A DNA stretch of 64,000 bases from Folioceros fuciformis (Eukaryota > Anthocerotophyta > Anthocerotopsida > Anthocerotales): positions 33,309-97,308 of the forward strand of contig JBNGIO010006224.1 in NCBI GenBank assembly GCA_049999805.1. The letters are read 5' to 3'. The notes below the pieces were generated by a model. That model did not search any database. It was given only the letters and a program-made list of their open reading frames with translations, and had not been told where the DNA came from. Both the position numbers and the translations under genes were made by a program. Shown here in pieces: positions 21,539-33,836 of this stretch (positions are counted from its first letter, which is position 1; the number at the start of each line of letters is the position of its first letter).

Positions 21539-24500
21539 ATGAGTGTCCGTCGAGTGCTGCAAGAGGCCCAAGTGAGGTGGCTCAAACCTCCGGAGGTCTG
21601 CGACATAATTGAGCACTACCAACAGCACAACTTCTCCCTCAGTACATCGCCTCCGAATAAGCCAGGAAGTACTTACCGGGTTGGCTTACCTCAGCTCAAT
21701 TCTGTTTGAGGGTGGGGAGTGTCCCTCGACTGTGCCGTGACGTCTTAGTCTGCCTGAATCGGACGGTTTCATGTGCAATGTCAGCTGGGTTTCCCTTCCC
21801 CCCTGAATAATTGTGGTGTGGTGGTGCTGTGCTAGATGGGGCCCTGTTTCTCTTCGATCGGAAGGTGCAACGCTATTTTCGCAGGGACGGCCACAACTGG
21901 CGGAAGAAGCGCGACAATAGGACTGTTCGCGAAGCTCACGAGCGCCTGAAGGTGTGCAGAGTTTTTAGTCCATCTGGTGGCTTCAAATATGAGTCTGAGA
22001 GCAACGAGCCCCTTCGGTGTGGATTGTCCGTGAAATTATCTGTTTAGTTTGGTACCTTGGATTGTGTGTACATGTAGCCCTGAATATCCGGTGATGCAGT
22101 CAGGTAGTGTCGATGTTCTGCACTGCTACTATGCGCATGGTCAGGAGGACTACAAGTTCCAACGTCGTTGTTATTGGATGCTTAACCCGTAAGATGCTTC
22201 GCTTAGATCATCCTATGCCGCTTCACATGGTTGGGAAAGTAATTTAGTAGGAATAGCGCTGTTTGTATCATTGCTCCGCCTTTCAAGCATGGCGGAATGT
22301 CATGGAAGATTGGCTACCCTCCAGAGAGTGATCATTCAGGTTGGCTGTTTCTACCATTCGGCAGGGCATTGGAGCATATTGTCCTTGTGCACTATCGGCA
22401 AACCACTGAGGTATGTTTCGGAATTAACTGTGCTACAATGAGGGAGGCTTGAGACGTTGTTTGGTCGGTTTGTTTGTGAAGGATTACCCTACTCACTCAG
22501 TAAAATCCAGTAAATTCTGGAGTGCAAGTGTGGTGTTCATGAACCCATTGTGAGAAAATGTGTGGGATGTATTTGACTGATGTTGGCCACAATTTTTGTA
22601 GGGTGGGAAATTATGTCGTGCAGTTGATACATCCACTGGAATTGGGGGCCAGCAGCCCTCACCATCCTTTTCTGGCGAAAGTGGTGAGAGGGAACCTGAA
22701 GATCCTGACTTCAGAGAGATGTTAGACGATGAAAGCGAGCCATCAGTTGAAGATCAAGCTGGTTATCCGGATTCCCTTGACGAACAGCTTAATGCTCGGT
22801 TCCCTGAAGATCAAGCAGGTTTGCCCTTCGATGGTTCAAATACTGGATGGGTTGCTTCTTCCACAGCGGGTGGATCGGAAGTGCCCTCTGGCCAGTTTGG
22901 TACTGTGGGGAGTTCCTCTTTGCGTGCTACCGTTGGCTACTCGCTTTCTGGTCTTGAGCAAATGCTTAATGATCCTTCAGGTATCGCATTCTAAATGTTG
23001 CAGGTACTTGTGCCTGTGGCTGTGAAGTTTTTCATGAAAGCTGATGGTGTTACCGCTGATTGCGTCAAAACCATAGGAAGGGATGCTGTCTGTTGAGATG
23101 CCTGTCAAGTCTGTCTGTTGAGATGCCTTTCAAGGCTGTTTCTGGTGTTGTTGGTTGCTGAGGCTGTATCCGCATTGTTTCTGTTTCAGATGTAGAAGGC
23201 AATGGACCCTGTGATCTGGCATCCTGGGAGAGCATGCTCTCTAACAGCAATAGGGCCACTGTGGTTGGAATTGTGAAGAAAGAGGTTGAATGCGCTAGCG
23301 AGTTGGAACAAACATATCTGGAAAGACATGGAATCTTATTAAATTTACCTGAAAGCAACACTGGAATACGTGTAGGGAGAATGTCTCCTTTGAGTCATGC
23401 AAATGTGCCTGCGCCTAGGCAAGCTACAGACGCAGGATTGGAGTTTTTAAACAAGTCTTTCACAGGCTTGCCATCAAGGCCTGCTGAGGTAGGAAGATTT
23501 GTTGGAAGCCTACTTTCGTTCTGCCCTTCAAGCATGGTAACCAATGTAGATTTTGTGTGGTTAGTGGCAGTTGAGGATCTTTGTGTGTTAGAATCGAGAA
23601 TTTCGAGTAGTTGTGGATATGCAGGATCAGAACGGTCTGTGCTACACTCTTGTGTAGAGGTTTTCTCAGTTGCTTATCTTGGCACTGATGGCTCCTTGCA
23701 TTGGATGTGGCACAGGGTAATACTACAAGCTGGGTTCACTGGCCTGCGCATAATGAGGGAAGGGAGCAATACACGAATAGTGCACAAGCAGAGGTACTGT
23801 TGGTGTCTCAAACAGCACAAACAGCACAAACAGTAGGAGGCTCATTCCCTTCTGGTTCAGAGTATGGGGGAACGGTTTTTCCACCAGACGTGGCTGCTGG
23901 TGTGAATAGTGGTACTGAAAGAGCTGAGCGCGGCTTCGAAAAGATGGACAGTTTCAGCAAATGGGTGGAGGATTCTCTAGTAGGTGATGATTCCCTAGTA
24001 TCTCATCCTGGTCATACAGGATCTGAATGGCCTGCGAGTTTGGCAGACAACTCGGCTGGTGAGCTTTCAAGTGATATGATGCTTGATGTTGGTGTTGTCA
24101 GCCCTTCGCTGTCACAGCAACAGAAATTTAACATCGTGGAATTTTCACCGGAGTGGTCCTTCTGTTCAGTCAAAACAAAGGTGAGTTCATTCATCTGAAT
24201 TGAGTTGTTTGCAGTCCCCAGTGACTGCCACATCATCATAGATTATCTTACCCGCAAAAATGCAGGTCCTCATCACTGGGAGTTTTTTGGATTCTTCACA
24301 AAATCCTGCCGAATGCAAATGGAGTGTTATGTTTGGCGAGGTGGAGGTCCCAGCGGTTTTTCTCTCCACTGGAGTGCTTTCATGCTTCACTCCTGACCTT
24401 GATGCGGGCAGGGTGCCATTCTACATCACCTGTAGTAATAGAGAGGCATGCAGTCAAGTCAGGGAATTTGAGTTCCGCATGAACTCTGCTCCAAGTCCCA

Positions 24501-26241
24501 CGGACACCAGTGCTTTAGTTAACGACCTGGTTCTACAGACACGGTTATCGCGAATGCTGCTCAGCAGGGTGAAGTCATATAGAGGTTCCAATGAGCGGCC
24601 AAATATTGACTCAGGGGTAGTGCAGGATGTTGTTTCAAATGAAGAGTGGTCTAATGTGCAGTCTACACTGGAGGGACCAAGCCCAAGTCCGCAGGTGGCA
24701 AAGGACTTGCTATCTTCAATTTATTTAAGGCGACTGTTCAAGCTTTGGCTTCATGCTAAAATCCTTGAAGGCGAAAAGGAATTTCGGTTTTTCGATGAAA
24801 AGGGCCAAGGAGTGCTCCACTTAGTAGCTGCTCTTGGTTACTGCTGGGGGATAAGCCCACTGTTGGCAGCTGGTTCTGGAATCAATTTCCGTGATGCTCG
24901 TGGTTGGACTGCCCTTCACTGGGCAGCTGTACATGGAAGGTACGGTTTTGTTGCTGCGGGGACAATACTGGCTTGCCCTTGAGTTTTGCACTGCAGTTTG
25001 AACAGGTCGGAGATGCAGAGGTATTTGAGTTGTTGATGGTGCTCTACTTCCTGGTTGAACTCATGACATCATGCGTCTCTTGCAGGGAAGAGGCTGTGGC
25101 ACTGTTGCTTGCTTCTGGAGCAACACCAGCTTTGAAAACTGACCCCACTCCCAAAGAACCAGCTGGTCACACCCCTGCAGATTTAGCTCAAGCTCATGGA
25201 TATGCAGGAATTGCTGCTTATTTAGCTGAGGCAGCATTGGCATCTCGGTTGTCTGCCATCACTCTCTCTGACAAGAATTCAAGTGAGATTGTGGACACTC
25301 CACCTCTCAGAATCGACGCCTTTGTAGGTGGCGATCTCAAAATTGGTTCAGATGAGTCATATCCACTGGATACTCCTTACTCTGCCGTGGAAAAGGCAAC
25401 GAAAGCTGCATTAGAGATACAGGCTTTGAATCGACAGAAGTCATGGATCAGAAAGCAGCAAGCAGAGAGAAATTTTGCACTGGGGCAATTGGACAGTATT
25501 CCATCGGTCAATGAGCAACTGCGGGAGATGTACGCAGCGAAGACAATTCAAAAAGCTTTTAGGGGTCACCATACAAAGAAAAAGTTAAGGCTGAACTCAG
25601 CAGCCATCCTTATTCAGCGAAGGTATCGAGGCTACAAAGGACGAAAAGCATTCTTGAACATCCGCAGCAAAGTTGTACGGATTCAGGTAAGCACAGACGG
25701 CCCCAGTTGTCCAATTCAGCTTGCAGACAAACATGCACACTGGATAAACTGTAGCGAGGAGACTTAGATTTATTTAGTGCTAACGCTTGGGTGTCCTATT
25801 TTTCACAGGCAACTGTTAGGGGACACCTAGTCCGGAAGCAATACAAGAAACTGTTGTGGTCAGTTGGGATCTTGGAGAAAGCTGTTCTCAGATGGCACCG
25901 AAAAAGAAACGGATTCCGGAATTTCAATATGCCGAACAGTGATTCTGATCTGGAGGATATAAGGAAGCCTTTAAAAGACCAGTTCAACATAGAAATTTGG
26001 GAGGATGTTAACAAAATTAGATCCATAGTTAATGATAAAACAGCTCTTGATTCCTACAACCGTGTGAAGATCTTGGAGCAACATGGGGTGAGTGGAAAGC
26101 TCAAGAAAGCTTAACTTTGCGAATCCAATTTTCTGTGCCGTCGTCATAGAGATTTGTTGCACTGTGTTTCCAGGCTGAGCAGCTTTCAAGTCCATCAGAA
26201 GCTTTGGGTATAGATCGGGACGCGAGCATGGCATTCGAGTA
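21539..26241 (+). CDS. calmodulin-binding transcription activator (CAMTA)
   Basis: CAMTAs are Ca2+/calmodulin-responsive transcription factors acting in the nucleus. The CG-1 DNA-binding domain is split over four in-phase exons: 21539-21668 (EAQVRWLKPPEVCDIIEHY), 21836-21951 (GALFLFDRKVQRYFRRDGHN), 22100-22188 (GSVDVLHCYYAHGQEDYKFQ) and 22365-22410 (ALEHIVLVHYRQTTE). A long acidic, Ser-rich middle follows (about 22700-24120). Then come the IPT/TIG domain (about 24120-24480), ankyrin repeats (about 24780-25240, GWTALHWAAVHGR), three IQ motifs (KTIQKAFRGH, ILIQRRYRGYKGR, VRIQ joined to ATVRGHLVRKQ across an intron) and the calmodulin-binding helix WSVGILEKAVLRWHRKRNG. The last exon (about 26174-26241) ends DASMAFE and stops. 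This is the complete plant domain order. The start at 21539 is the first ATG before CG-1, but an upstream exon is possible. Confidence 0.92.
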
Positions 26242-26387
26242 GCGTGAACCAGGGTCACGTGGGTACTGGAAGAACGTGGCAGTACCAAAGGTGAGTCATT
26301 TTCAGTGCCTTCTATGTCTTGCATTTGGGAATAGCATTTGGGAAAACCACTCCGTCCCGATCTCCTCTTTGTCCCCTCTCGAGAAAC

Positions 26388-26525
26388 AACAGGAGGGTTA
26401 GTGTGTGTTGATAGTTTTTGTATCCGACTCAACAACAGGAGGGTTAGTAGATGTTAATAGTTTTTGTATTCGACTCAACAACAGGAGGGTTAGTAGATGT
26501 TAATAGTTTTTGTGTTTGTGTGAAA
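26388..26525. repeat. 46-bp tandem repeat, three copies, in the CAMTA 3' flank
   Basis: 'aggagggttagt' starts at 26391, 26437 and 26483, giving an exact 46-bp period. Each copy continues with 'gttratagtttttgt'. It lies about 150 bp after the CAMTA stop, probably in the 3' UTR or just past it. Confidence 0.9.
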
Positions 26526-27329
26526 GCAGAGCTGGCACTTTAGTCTTCATCGCCTGATGGTTATGTATCAATAGAACTCATCGTAGCGAAAAAGTGTAAG
26601 CATTTTTGTTTCACTGAGAATCTTGCTCTGTAAAAGATATTTCTTTGTACATTTCTCTACAATAATGGTCTACAGAATAGTTCTCTATCCTTTGCGTGGT
26701 AGTCTCTCCACAAGTTTTGTTCATCTTTTGCTTGCCACTTTTCACTTCCATTTGCTGCCATCTCCATCTTCAGATTATTAGAAAACAGACAGACGCATGC
26801 GTGTAATACCCCACTCGTTGCACTCGTCTTAATTTGATGACCAGCACACGACTGCCGCCTCGTCCTTCAGAACAACGCATTCACAATTCTCTGTGTAGAG
26901 GTACGAGAAATCATCATACCCTCCCTCAACAACCTCTATCCAGCTCCCGGAAATCATCATGCCCATCTCAGTAACGTCCGAACCGGCAGATACAAATTTG
27001 GATCTCTGTGAGAAGCACACAACTGGTACACCCCTAGCCAACGCAGAGTGACCACAGCTGCCAGATGGAAAAAAAAAAGACTTAAGATCAAACAAATGGA
27101 GCACAAAAAGAATCCCATCATTTTTCATACAACAAACCTCCTGCATAAAACAGCAACCTTCACCTGTACATTGGTTGCGTGTCACCGCTGCTGTGCCCAC
27201 CAAAATCTGCATCTGACTACATCAAAGTTGCTTAGATGGGAACCTTCAGATGTGCACTGGCCTAATAAAGTTGACCGCATGTGGAGGTTGCCAACTCAGG
27301 TTCACCAAAATCAAGAACAATGCATCGAT

Positions 27330-29866
27330 TCCTTACAACCGTTCAAAATCATCACCCCTCAAGGCAGTGCCATTTGAAAAATTTCGGATGCGGACAACGC
27401 CGGCTGCTGCTAAACAACTGCCAGTGACAAGTTGTGTACCCCGCACTGCTATTGCTGAGACTCCAACACGCCCATACAAATGCTGATCGTCCACTGTTTC
27501 CAAAGTGTTTAGAGCATGCCCAGTAGAAACATCCCACACACGTACATTGCTGTCTTCCTGGCCCCCTGTGACTACCTTATATGAATCTAAATAAACACTA
27601 CTAACAGGACCAGTATGCTTACTGAAGACTGCTAATGGTCCTGGATGATTTTCCATTTTACGTACATCCCACAGTTTTGCAGTTCTGCACATCCACAATA
27701 AAAATGTCACACACGCATGCATGCAGTACACTACAAACTTTTAGAAATCAGGGGAATTCAACCCATGCCACCGCGGCAAACAACCCAAACTTACACACGG
27801 CCACTGATTCTCACCCATCATTGCCTCCAGTGCAGATCAATGACTTCGATGGACCAATGGCGAAGGACACAACGCCAGAGTCGTGAGTTGCAACTGTGGC
27901 AACGAGTCTCATAGTTCGCAAATCAATGACTGCTGCAGTAGACCCACCCACAACATAACAAACAGTCCCATCACACCTTAAAGCAGCTGGAAGGCCTGGG
28001 CTGCGCATTGACCCCACACAAGAGGCTGTTGCAGACAATGACACTGCAGTTGTGTCCCATACACGTACCTGAAAACAACGATATCCAACCTTCTTAAACA
28101 GACTTGCTGCTTTAGGTGCATTAAGATAAAACATTAGCTATGTAGGTGCATGTCACTCGCTCAATAAAGTCTTCACTTTCTCAGACTGCTGCAACTAATA
28201 CAATTAGGTGGAGTTGCTTCTCACTTCACCTTTAAATCCTTTCCAGCACTAACAAGCAGTGACGTGTTATGCCTACAAAAAGAAACAGTCACCCAGTCAG
28301 GAGTCTACGTGGTGGAACAAGACAAGCCCATATCGATGAAAAAGGAAACGTTTTCTTTTAAGCAAAGGACAAAGTATAGAGTTAAACAGATTTGCACCCC
28401 GCAACAGCTAATTCTCTGACGAAATTCTCATGGCTATGTAGTGTCGCAAGCAGAGGGGAGCGTCTACGATTGGATGTTGATGAGAGCGCCCACAATCTGA
28501 TAGTTCCATCTAGTCCTCCACTGGCCAAAACTGTATCATCTCCCAGCAATTTGTCTGCAAGTGTGCTTACAGGTCCGGTATGCCCACGAAACGTCTGAAT
28601 ATTTCTTCCCTTCACTCCCGTCCAACAACATGACAACATGGAATGTTCCAAATAAGACAATTTTCTGGTTGGCATGCAAGGTATTAAAACTACTGGGTTG
28701 GGCATGCATTGGAGGTACCGTGCCCCACAGGCGAATTGTATGATCACAACTAGATGACACGAGGAGGCTGTCTTCTCTTCTTGACGAACTTTGGAACGTT
28801 GCTAGGCCGAGAAAAGGAAAAGCTCTGCAGTCAAAAGGTTCGCATGACTGTCCAACCGAAAAAAATTCAAACCCGATATGCAGAGTCAAGCTGCCTACCT
28901 CATACAAGTGATGCGGGCATTATGATCACGCAGGTAGCCCACCATGCTTGGAGCACTGTCACCTGGACCCAGCTTCCACACCGACATATTTTGACCCTAG
29001 AATGTAACAATGGACCCACATGAGAGCCTTGTCCTCGTTCGTAGAGTAAGAACCATCTACGAAAACTCAGCGTGCCACTAACCTGTGCAATTGTCACCCT
29101 GTCATCTTCCAGGACAAGGTGGCTAACTGGAGAAGTTGAAATTTGAACTTGCCAATCAACAGGATCCATGAGACGAAATTGGTGAGTAGCTCTATGGCGG
29201 GCAACGTATGCTTCTCTCCCTGCTGAGTTCATATCCTGTCCCCGGAATATCAGTTTAGCTGGCCACCGTTTCCTGCACCGTGCAAACAGCAACAGACTCA
29301 TTGATGAAGGTATACACGGACAACTAGCGCAAGACTGAAGGGCCCAACCCTGTAGACCTAAGGCACAGTGGCGTATTTGAGCTAAACCTGCACTGAATTT
29401 GCCAAACAGTGTCGGAATAAGCTGCCTCTCTGAATTTCCGACAGGCCAGTGCCATGTTGACAAGATCACGAAGACCTAACCGTGATGCACAAAGTATTAG
29501 AACGTCCATATCAAGGTCAAGAACCTGTGTCTTGCTGTCCATCTTCAATTTTTCCTCACGGATAACTTTCTCAAACAGAGGTTTCCTTGTGCCCCTAAGC
29601 ACAGTATCACGTTCGAAGCCATGTGATGCATCTCGTTGTGCCGTAGGTGCCTCCACTCTCGGAGAGTGCCCACGGAAATTCCCACTCGCTTGCACCCCAT
29701 GTGATCCACCTGCTACTAATTGCCCTCCATACAGAAATCCCCTTGATGGTGAAGGTGTTTCAGCAGCTGCTCTCTCCTTGCAAGTACATGACAAGTCCCA
29801 CAAACATGCTCCTACATAGGACGTGCTTCTCCTATCGTCAGTCGCAGAAGAGTGGGATGTCGGCAT
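27330..29866 (-). CDS. F-box/WD40 protein (At5g21040/FBX2-like)
   Basis: Minus strand, at least eight exons. The first exon (29866 to about 29388) has a low-complexity N-terminus and then an F-box built on LDLDMDVLILCASRLGLRDL, ending AYSDTVWQIQC. Next are WPAKLIFRGQDMNSAG (about 29280-29090), MSVWKLGPGDSAPSMVGYLR (about 29010-28925), then WD40 blades: LLVSSSCDHTIRLWG (about 28770-28720), FRGHTGPVSTLADKLLGDDT with LASGGLDGTIRLWAL (28620-28390), a short LVSAGKDLKV exon (about 28240), RVWDTTAVSLSATASCVGS to LICTGGNDG (28070-27811) and TAKLWDVRK to FSNGTALRGD (about 27690-27330). It would act as an SCF substrate receptor, with the propeller binding the target. A further open exon at 27065-26829 could be a spliced alternative end. 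The gene is convergent with CAMTA. Confidence 0.85.
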
Positions 29867-29899
29867 GACCTTGCTGATATCACATCAAGGCCCGGCAAC

Positions 29900-31200
29900 T
29901 CCTCTCTCCTCTGGAAGAATGTCCTATTTTCCCTGCCAGCTCAGACAACCTGCTCACGACCTCCATGTGGCTTACAAAAATTCCTTAACAACGTTCGTTG
30001 TCAAATTGATGTTACAACCATTCCCATATTTGAACCGGTACTGATTAAATGCCTTCATTCATGTATCAGATCAACCTACACTGCAAAAAGGGATTCCACA
30101 AGCTACCCTAGTCCCCCAATTCCCCGAACTCCAACCTCAATTCACCCTGTTGTCAAGGATAGCTTCGGAATTGGATGGCTCCTTGGTAGCGTGGGTGATG
30201 AAGGCTAGAATCCAGTGACGAATTCCTAAAACCCAAAAAACGATCTAACCCAAAACTGATCTACAGAGATCTAGGACGTGGGAGAAACACTTTGGAGAAA
30301 TAGCGAGTGAGATGGACAAGCTACAGCTGGGCCGAAGAGAAAGGGTTCAATCCTGAGCTGGTTACGAGATCGCAGTTGGAGTACCACCTGTTCAACCAAA
30401 TCAAGGTGATGAAAGAAAGAGAGGATTTTGAGGGCCGTCGGATGCGAAGAGCAGAATTCAAACATGGACTCCAATACGAACAATTTTCAGGAACGATGAC
30501 AGATTGTCACAATCTGAGGCAAATCTCTGAGATTCCAAACGGCCCTCTTAAGAGGGACTCTGGAGGGCCGAATTCCGCACACTAGCCCCCCTAAATCCCA
30601 CCATGCCGATCGTAACACAAGCGACACACCGACACGATTCACAGCACACCTACAATTACAAGCACAAGTTCGGCAAAATAAGACAGAAGTGAGCTCGGCG
30701 CCGGGAGTCGACTATCAACGGAACGGGGCCAAGCACAGCCGGAGGCATTTGGCTGCTGTCGAGGCCGCAGGTGGCGCAGCAGTACGCATGTACATTTTGT
30801 AACGGGCCTCTATTCCCGTTCCGTGACTTTGAGTATTTTCCGCTTGAAAATATATTAATGTTTAAAAATAAACAGAGGTGTCACCTATTACACGACACTG
30901 CGCGCCCCAATCCAATCCAACCCAATCCTGGAACTGAGTCACCTGGACCCACGTGGACTCACCAACGTGCGGGATTCACCCTTTCTCGTAAAATAGGATT
31001 TTAGGCAAGGAGAGCACAGCAAGCAAGCGCGGCAAGCTGAAAACCGACTTCCGCTACAGTACACTCCACTACGGTATAGTACAGTACATGTACAGTATTT
31101 TGGAAAGTGAGTGAGGCAGGACAGAACACGTCAAAGTACTACACTACAGTACTATAAAGTATTGCCTACAAGGATCCGTGCGGCTTCTCGTAAAATATAA
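29900..31200. other. no supported gene
   Basis: Probably the promoter and 5' UTR of the F-box/WD40 gene, then repeat-poor spacer. An open frame at 30307-30585 (+) includes a charged stretch (KVMKEREDFEGRRMRRAEF) that could be an exon but lacks supporting context. At 31060-31160 'tacagtac' recurs several times. Confidence 0.4.
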
Positions 31201-31209
31201 ATAATAATA

Positions 31210-32001
31210 TTTACCCCAAATTTAGGTTGATGGCAGACACAAGAGCCACTCATGTACGATGATGCAGCTGGATGGCATGTCCGTGTTGTCTGTCTCGGTC
31301 CAAAGGGAGGAAGACCACATGAAGGCATCTGGTGCGGATCCCAGTTCATATGCTTTAGCTCCAAATACATGAATTGCTTCATGTGGCCCCCCCATGAGAA
31401 GCAGACATTTGAGGGGTGTGATTGTCCAGGAATGTGTCTGACTGGCAGCCATTTCTTCACCGTGGAAGCATGGCTACCCTGGTCCTTGTCCACTACACAT
31501 TCACCAGTGTAAAGTAAACTAGAGATCTTAAGTCATCTGTCCTCCTTCCTTTGCTCTCCTCCCGTATTTCCTCCTTCTGCATCCTGCCATCACTTCATTT
31601 CCACCACTCTTTTGATCATCCCTTTTCCCTTCCCCTCTATCACGTCCTCTCCTGGTGCCTTCGCTGAGTTAATTCTTCACGTCGAGGGGTTTCCTGGAGG
31701 TAGCTTACAAATGTTGTTGAAAACCCGACCACAGTCGGTGCCCATCCTGACTGGAGGTGTCACATCCCTGAAAAAAGTTTGCAGATCGCAGTGTCATATA
31801 TGATGAACATGTAGACGGTTTCCTGAAGTAAGGGCCTTCGAGACTCACCGATTGGAAGCGAACGTTGCAAGAGTGGTAAAAATTGGGGAACGCCCTCGTG
31901 AGCAGGTCATGTTCCGACAGCTCGTCCATCAGCTTGTTCGGGATCAACTCTTGCCCCACCTCCAGCTCCTTGATGTACTGGGGAGCTTCCGGGGCCAGCA
32001 A
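31210..32001 (-). pseudogene. uncharacterised gene, copy A (probably truncated)
   Basis: A minus-strand exon at about 31990-31855 reads LAPEAPQYIKELEVGQELIP and ends NFYHSCNVRFQS at a gtgagt donor. This resembles copy B at 42490-42230 (EAPEDIMELEQTL and NPYQCWNVRYN). A second piece at 31450-31222 contains LLLMGGPHEAIHV and TDNTDMPSSCIIVHEW, which resembles DKTAGHPTISSVVQV in copy B; copy A then stops soon after, while copy B stays open much longer. The protein family is not recognised. I call it a pseudogene because of this early end and because I cannot connect the exons in phase. Confidence 0.4.
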
Positions 32002-33002
32002 AACTCACATGCTCACTCTGACTGAAGTATTGTGGTTGAGCGTAGACCGAAGCCACAAACAGCTATAGCCCTCCGTGGTTTTACCTCTTCTGATCTTTGG
32101 CTCGCTAATGTATGTGTGTTGGCGGGAACGTATGAATTCAGCTGGCATATGCATATAAGAAGCTCTTTTTGTGAACATAATTGTCTTCGGGTCTGTTTCG
32201 TAGCTAGCGATTACAGCAGAGTGAAATCTGCCCGTGAATGTTCGGCGTTGTTGCCATTGGCCTTCACAGGAAACGCTTCTTGCCATTTGTCGGAACATTC
32301 AGAGCACAGTTCACTCTGCTGTATCTAGCTAGCTAGCTATGAAACAAGGCTGAAGAGAAATGATGTTCACAAAGAAAAAGATTACGATATGCATACCATG
32401 CTGAATTTAAAAATCCCGCAAACACACATGACATTAGAACCACCTCCCAGCTCCTTGCGGCCACAGCCAGCTTTTCCTCGCAGCCACCTATAACTGCATC
32501 CACGTTGTCAACAACACAGGCAGCTTGTGCGGATGAAGCCCGCTGTTGAGGCAGTGTAGTAGATTTCTACAACTGGAAAGCACATACCTCGGATTCATGA
32601 AGCACTGTAAATCATCCATCTACTTGCTGGTGTGGATGATGACCCTTGACTTGGTCAGGAAGAAAAACCTTAATTTCGGAAACATCTAGCTTCACATCCA
32701 CAGCCATACCTCAGACATCACGGTTAGAGAAAACAGAACAAGCAAGAATTTCCAATACCAAATCTGCAACATACATCCATGGAACAAGACATATTCAATT
32801 GTATCTGACGTTCCTGTCCTTCTGCATATCGCCATCTTGTTGGAATTCGAATCAGTCCGGTAGTGAAAAAATTGAGCGATAATCTGCAAGCACACCCAGA
32901 AGTGACTCCGCAAGGCCATCATAAACATGAGACGCGTCCTCAGAGTGCAAGGTGCTGAAGAAGCAAATTACTCAGCAATTGAAGAGCAGAGATGGACGCA
33001 GA

Positions 33003-33036
33003 ACAGGGCAGGGCAGGGCAGGGCAGGGCAAGGCAT
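33003..33036 (+). repeat. pentanucleotide (gggca)n microsatellite
   Basis: About six copies of 'gggca', about 800 bp upstream of the first DUF674 gene. A related 'gggctgg' run occurs at about 35900-35945. Confidence 0.9.
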
Positions 33037-33836
33037 GGCAGCTTGCTCGGTCCCGAATTCAGCCATGCCACAACTGCACGATGAAACAACTCTGCGTAAT
33101 CCTCAAAATCCCGAGTCTGCTGACCGACCGCAATCCCTCATGGATTGGTAGCTGCAAAGGGTGCCAGCTCGAGCAGGAGATGACATCTTGTTTTCATTCT
33201 GTGAGTTGCTGTGCAGCGTCGGGTGCGAGCGGGCCGACGCAGGCTGCACGCGCTCGGGCGAGCAAAGAGCAGAATAGCTTGACCGCAGTTAGGAACCAGG
33301 GTTGTGATAACCAGAGGGTGGAGTTAATTAAGAGTGTTGTTTGTGGACTGCGCACATTTACGCAGCCCAGGGACTGCTAGCAGCAGCCCAGCGGGTACCG
33401 TTGAAGGTCGCAATCACCATCGGCTCGCCGGGTGGATGGAAATGCAGTCCGAGAACCGAATCCTGGGTGCAGCGTGCGGAGTTAGTGGGGATTGGTAGCA
33501 TCTTGGAGGCCTGTGCATGTTTGTACACAGGCTGCTGCTAGGGCGGCTGGAGCTCCATCCATCGCTGCAGAGCCGTTGGGTGAGCGATTGAACGGATGGG
33601 TTCGCAGGCCGCAGCCCTGGCGAGCGCTGTAAGCTGCTGTCTGGCAAGTGGGCTCTGGCCACCCAGACCTTGTCAAAGTTGGCGACAGACGGGCGCTGGG
33701 GTTGGGAGTGGGAGCAGCTGCGTCAGGACATGGATGTGGTTGAATGCGTATGCATACAAGTCGGGACCGTGCGGTACAATCCCGAGCTGTGTGCCAGACT
33801 CCTGGCAACGGCCAATAGATCCCAGTGCGCTCTGGC

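Noticed and set aside
29647-30208. Plus-strand frames opposite the start of the F-box/WD40 gene
   Set aside because: No domain, and they overlap the well-supported minus-strand first exon.
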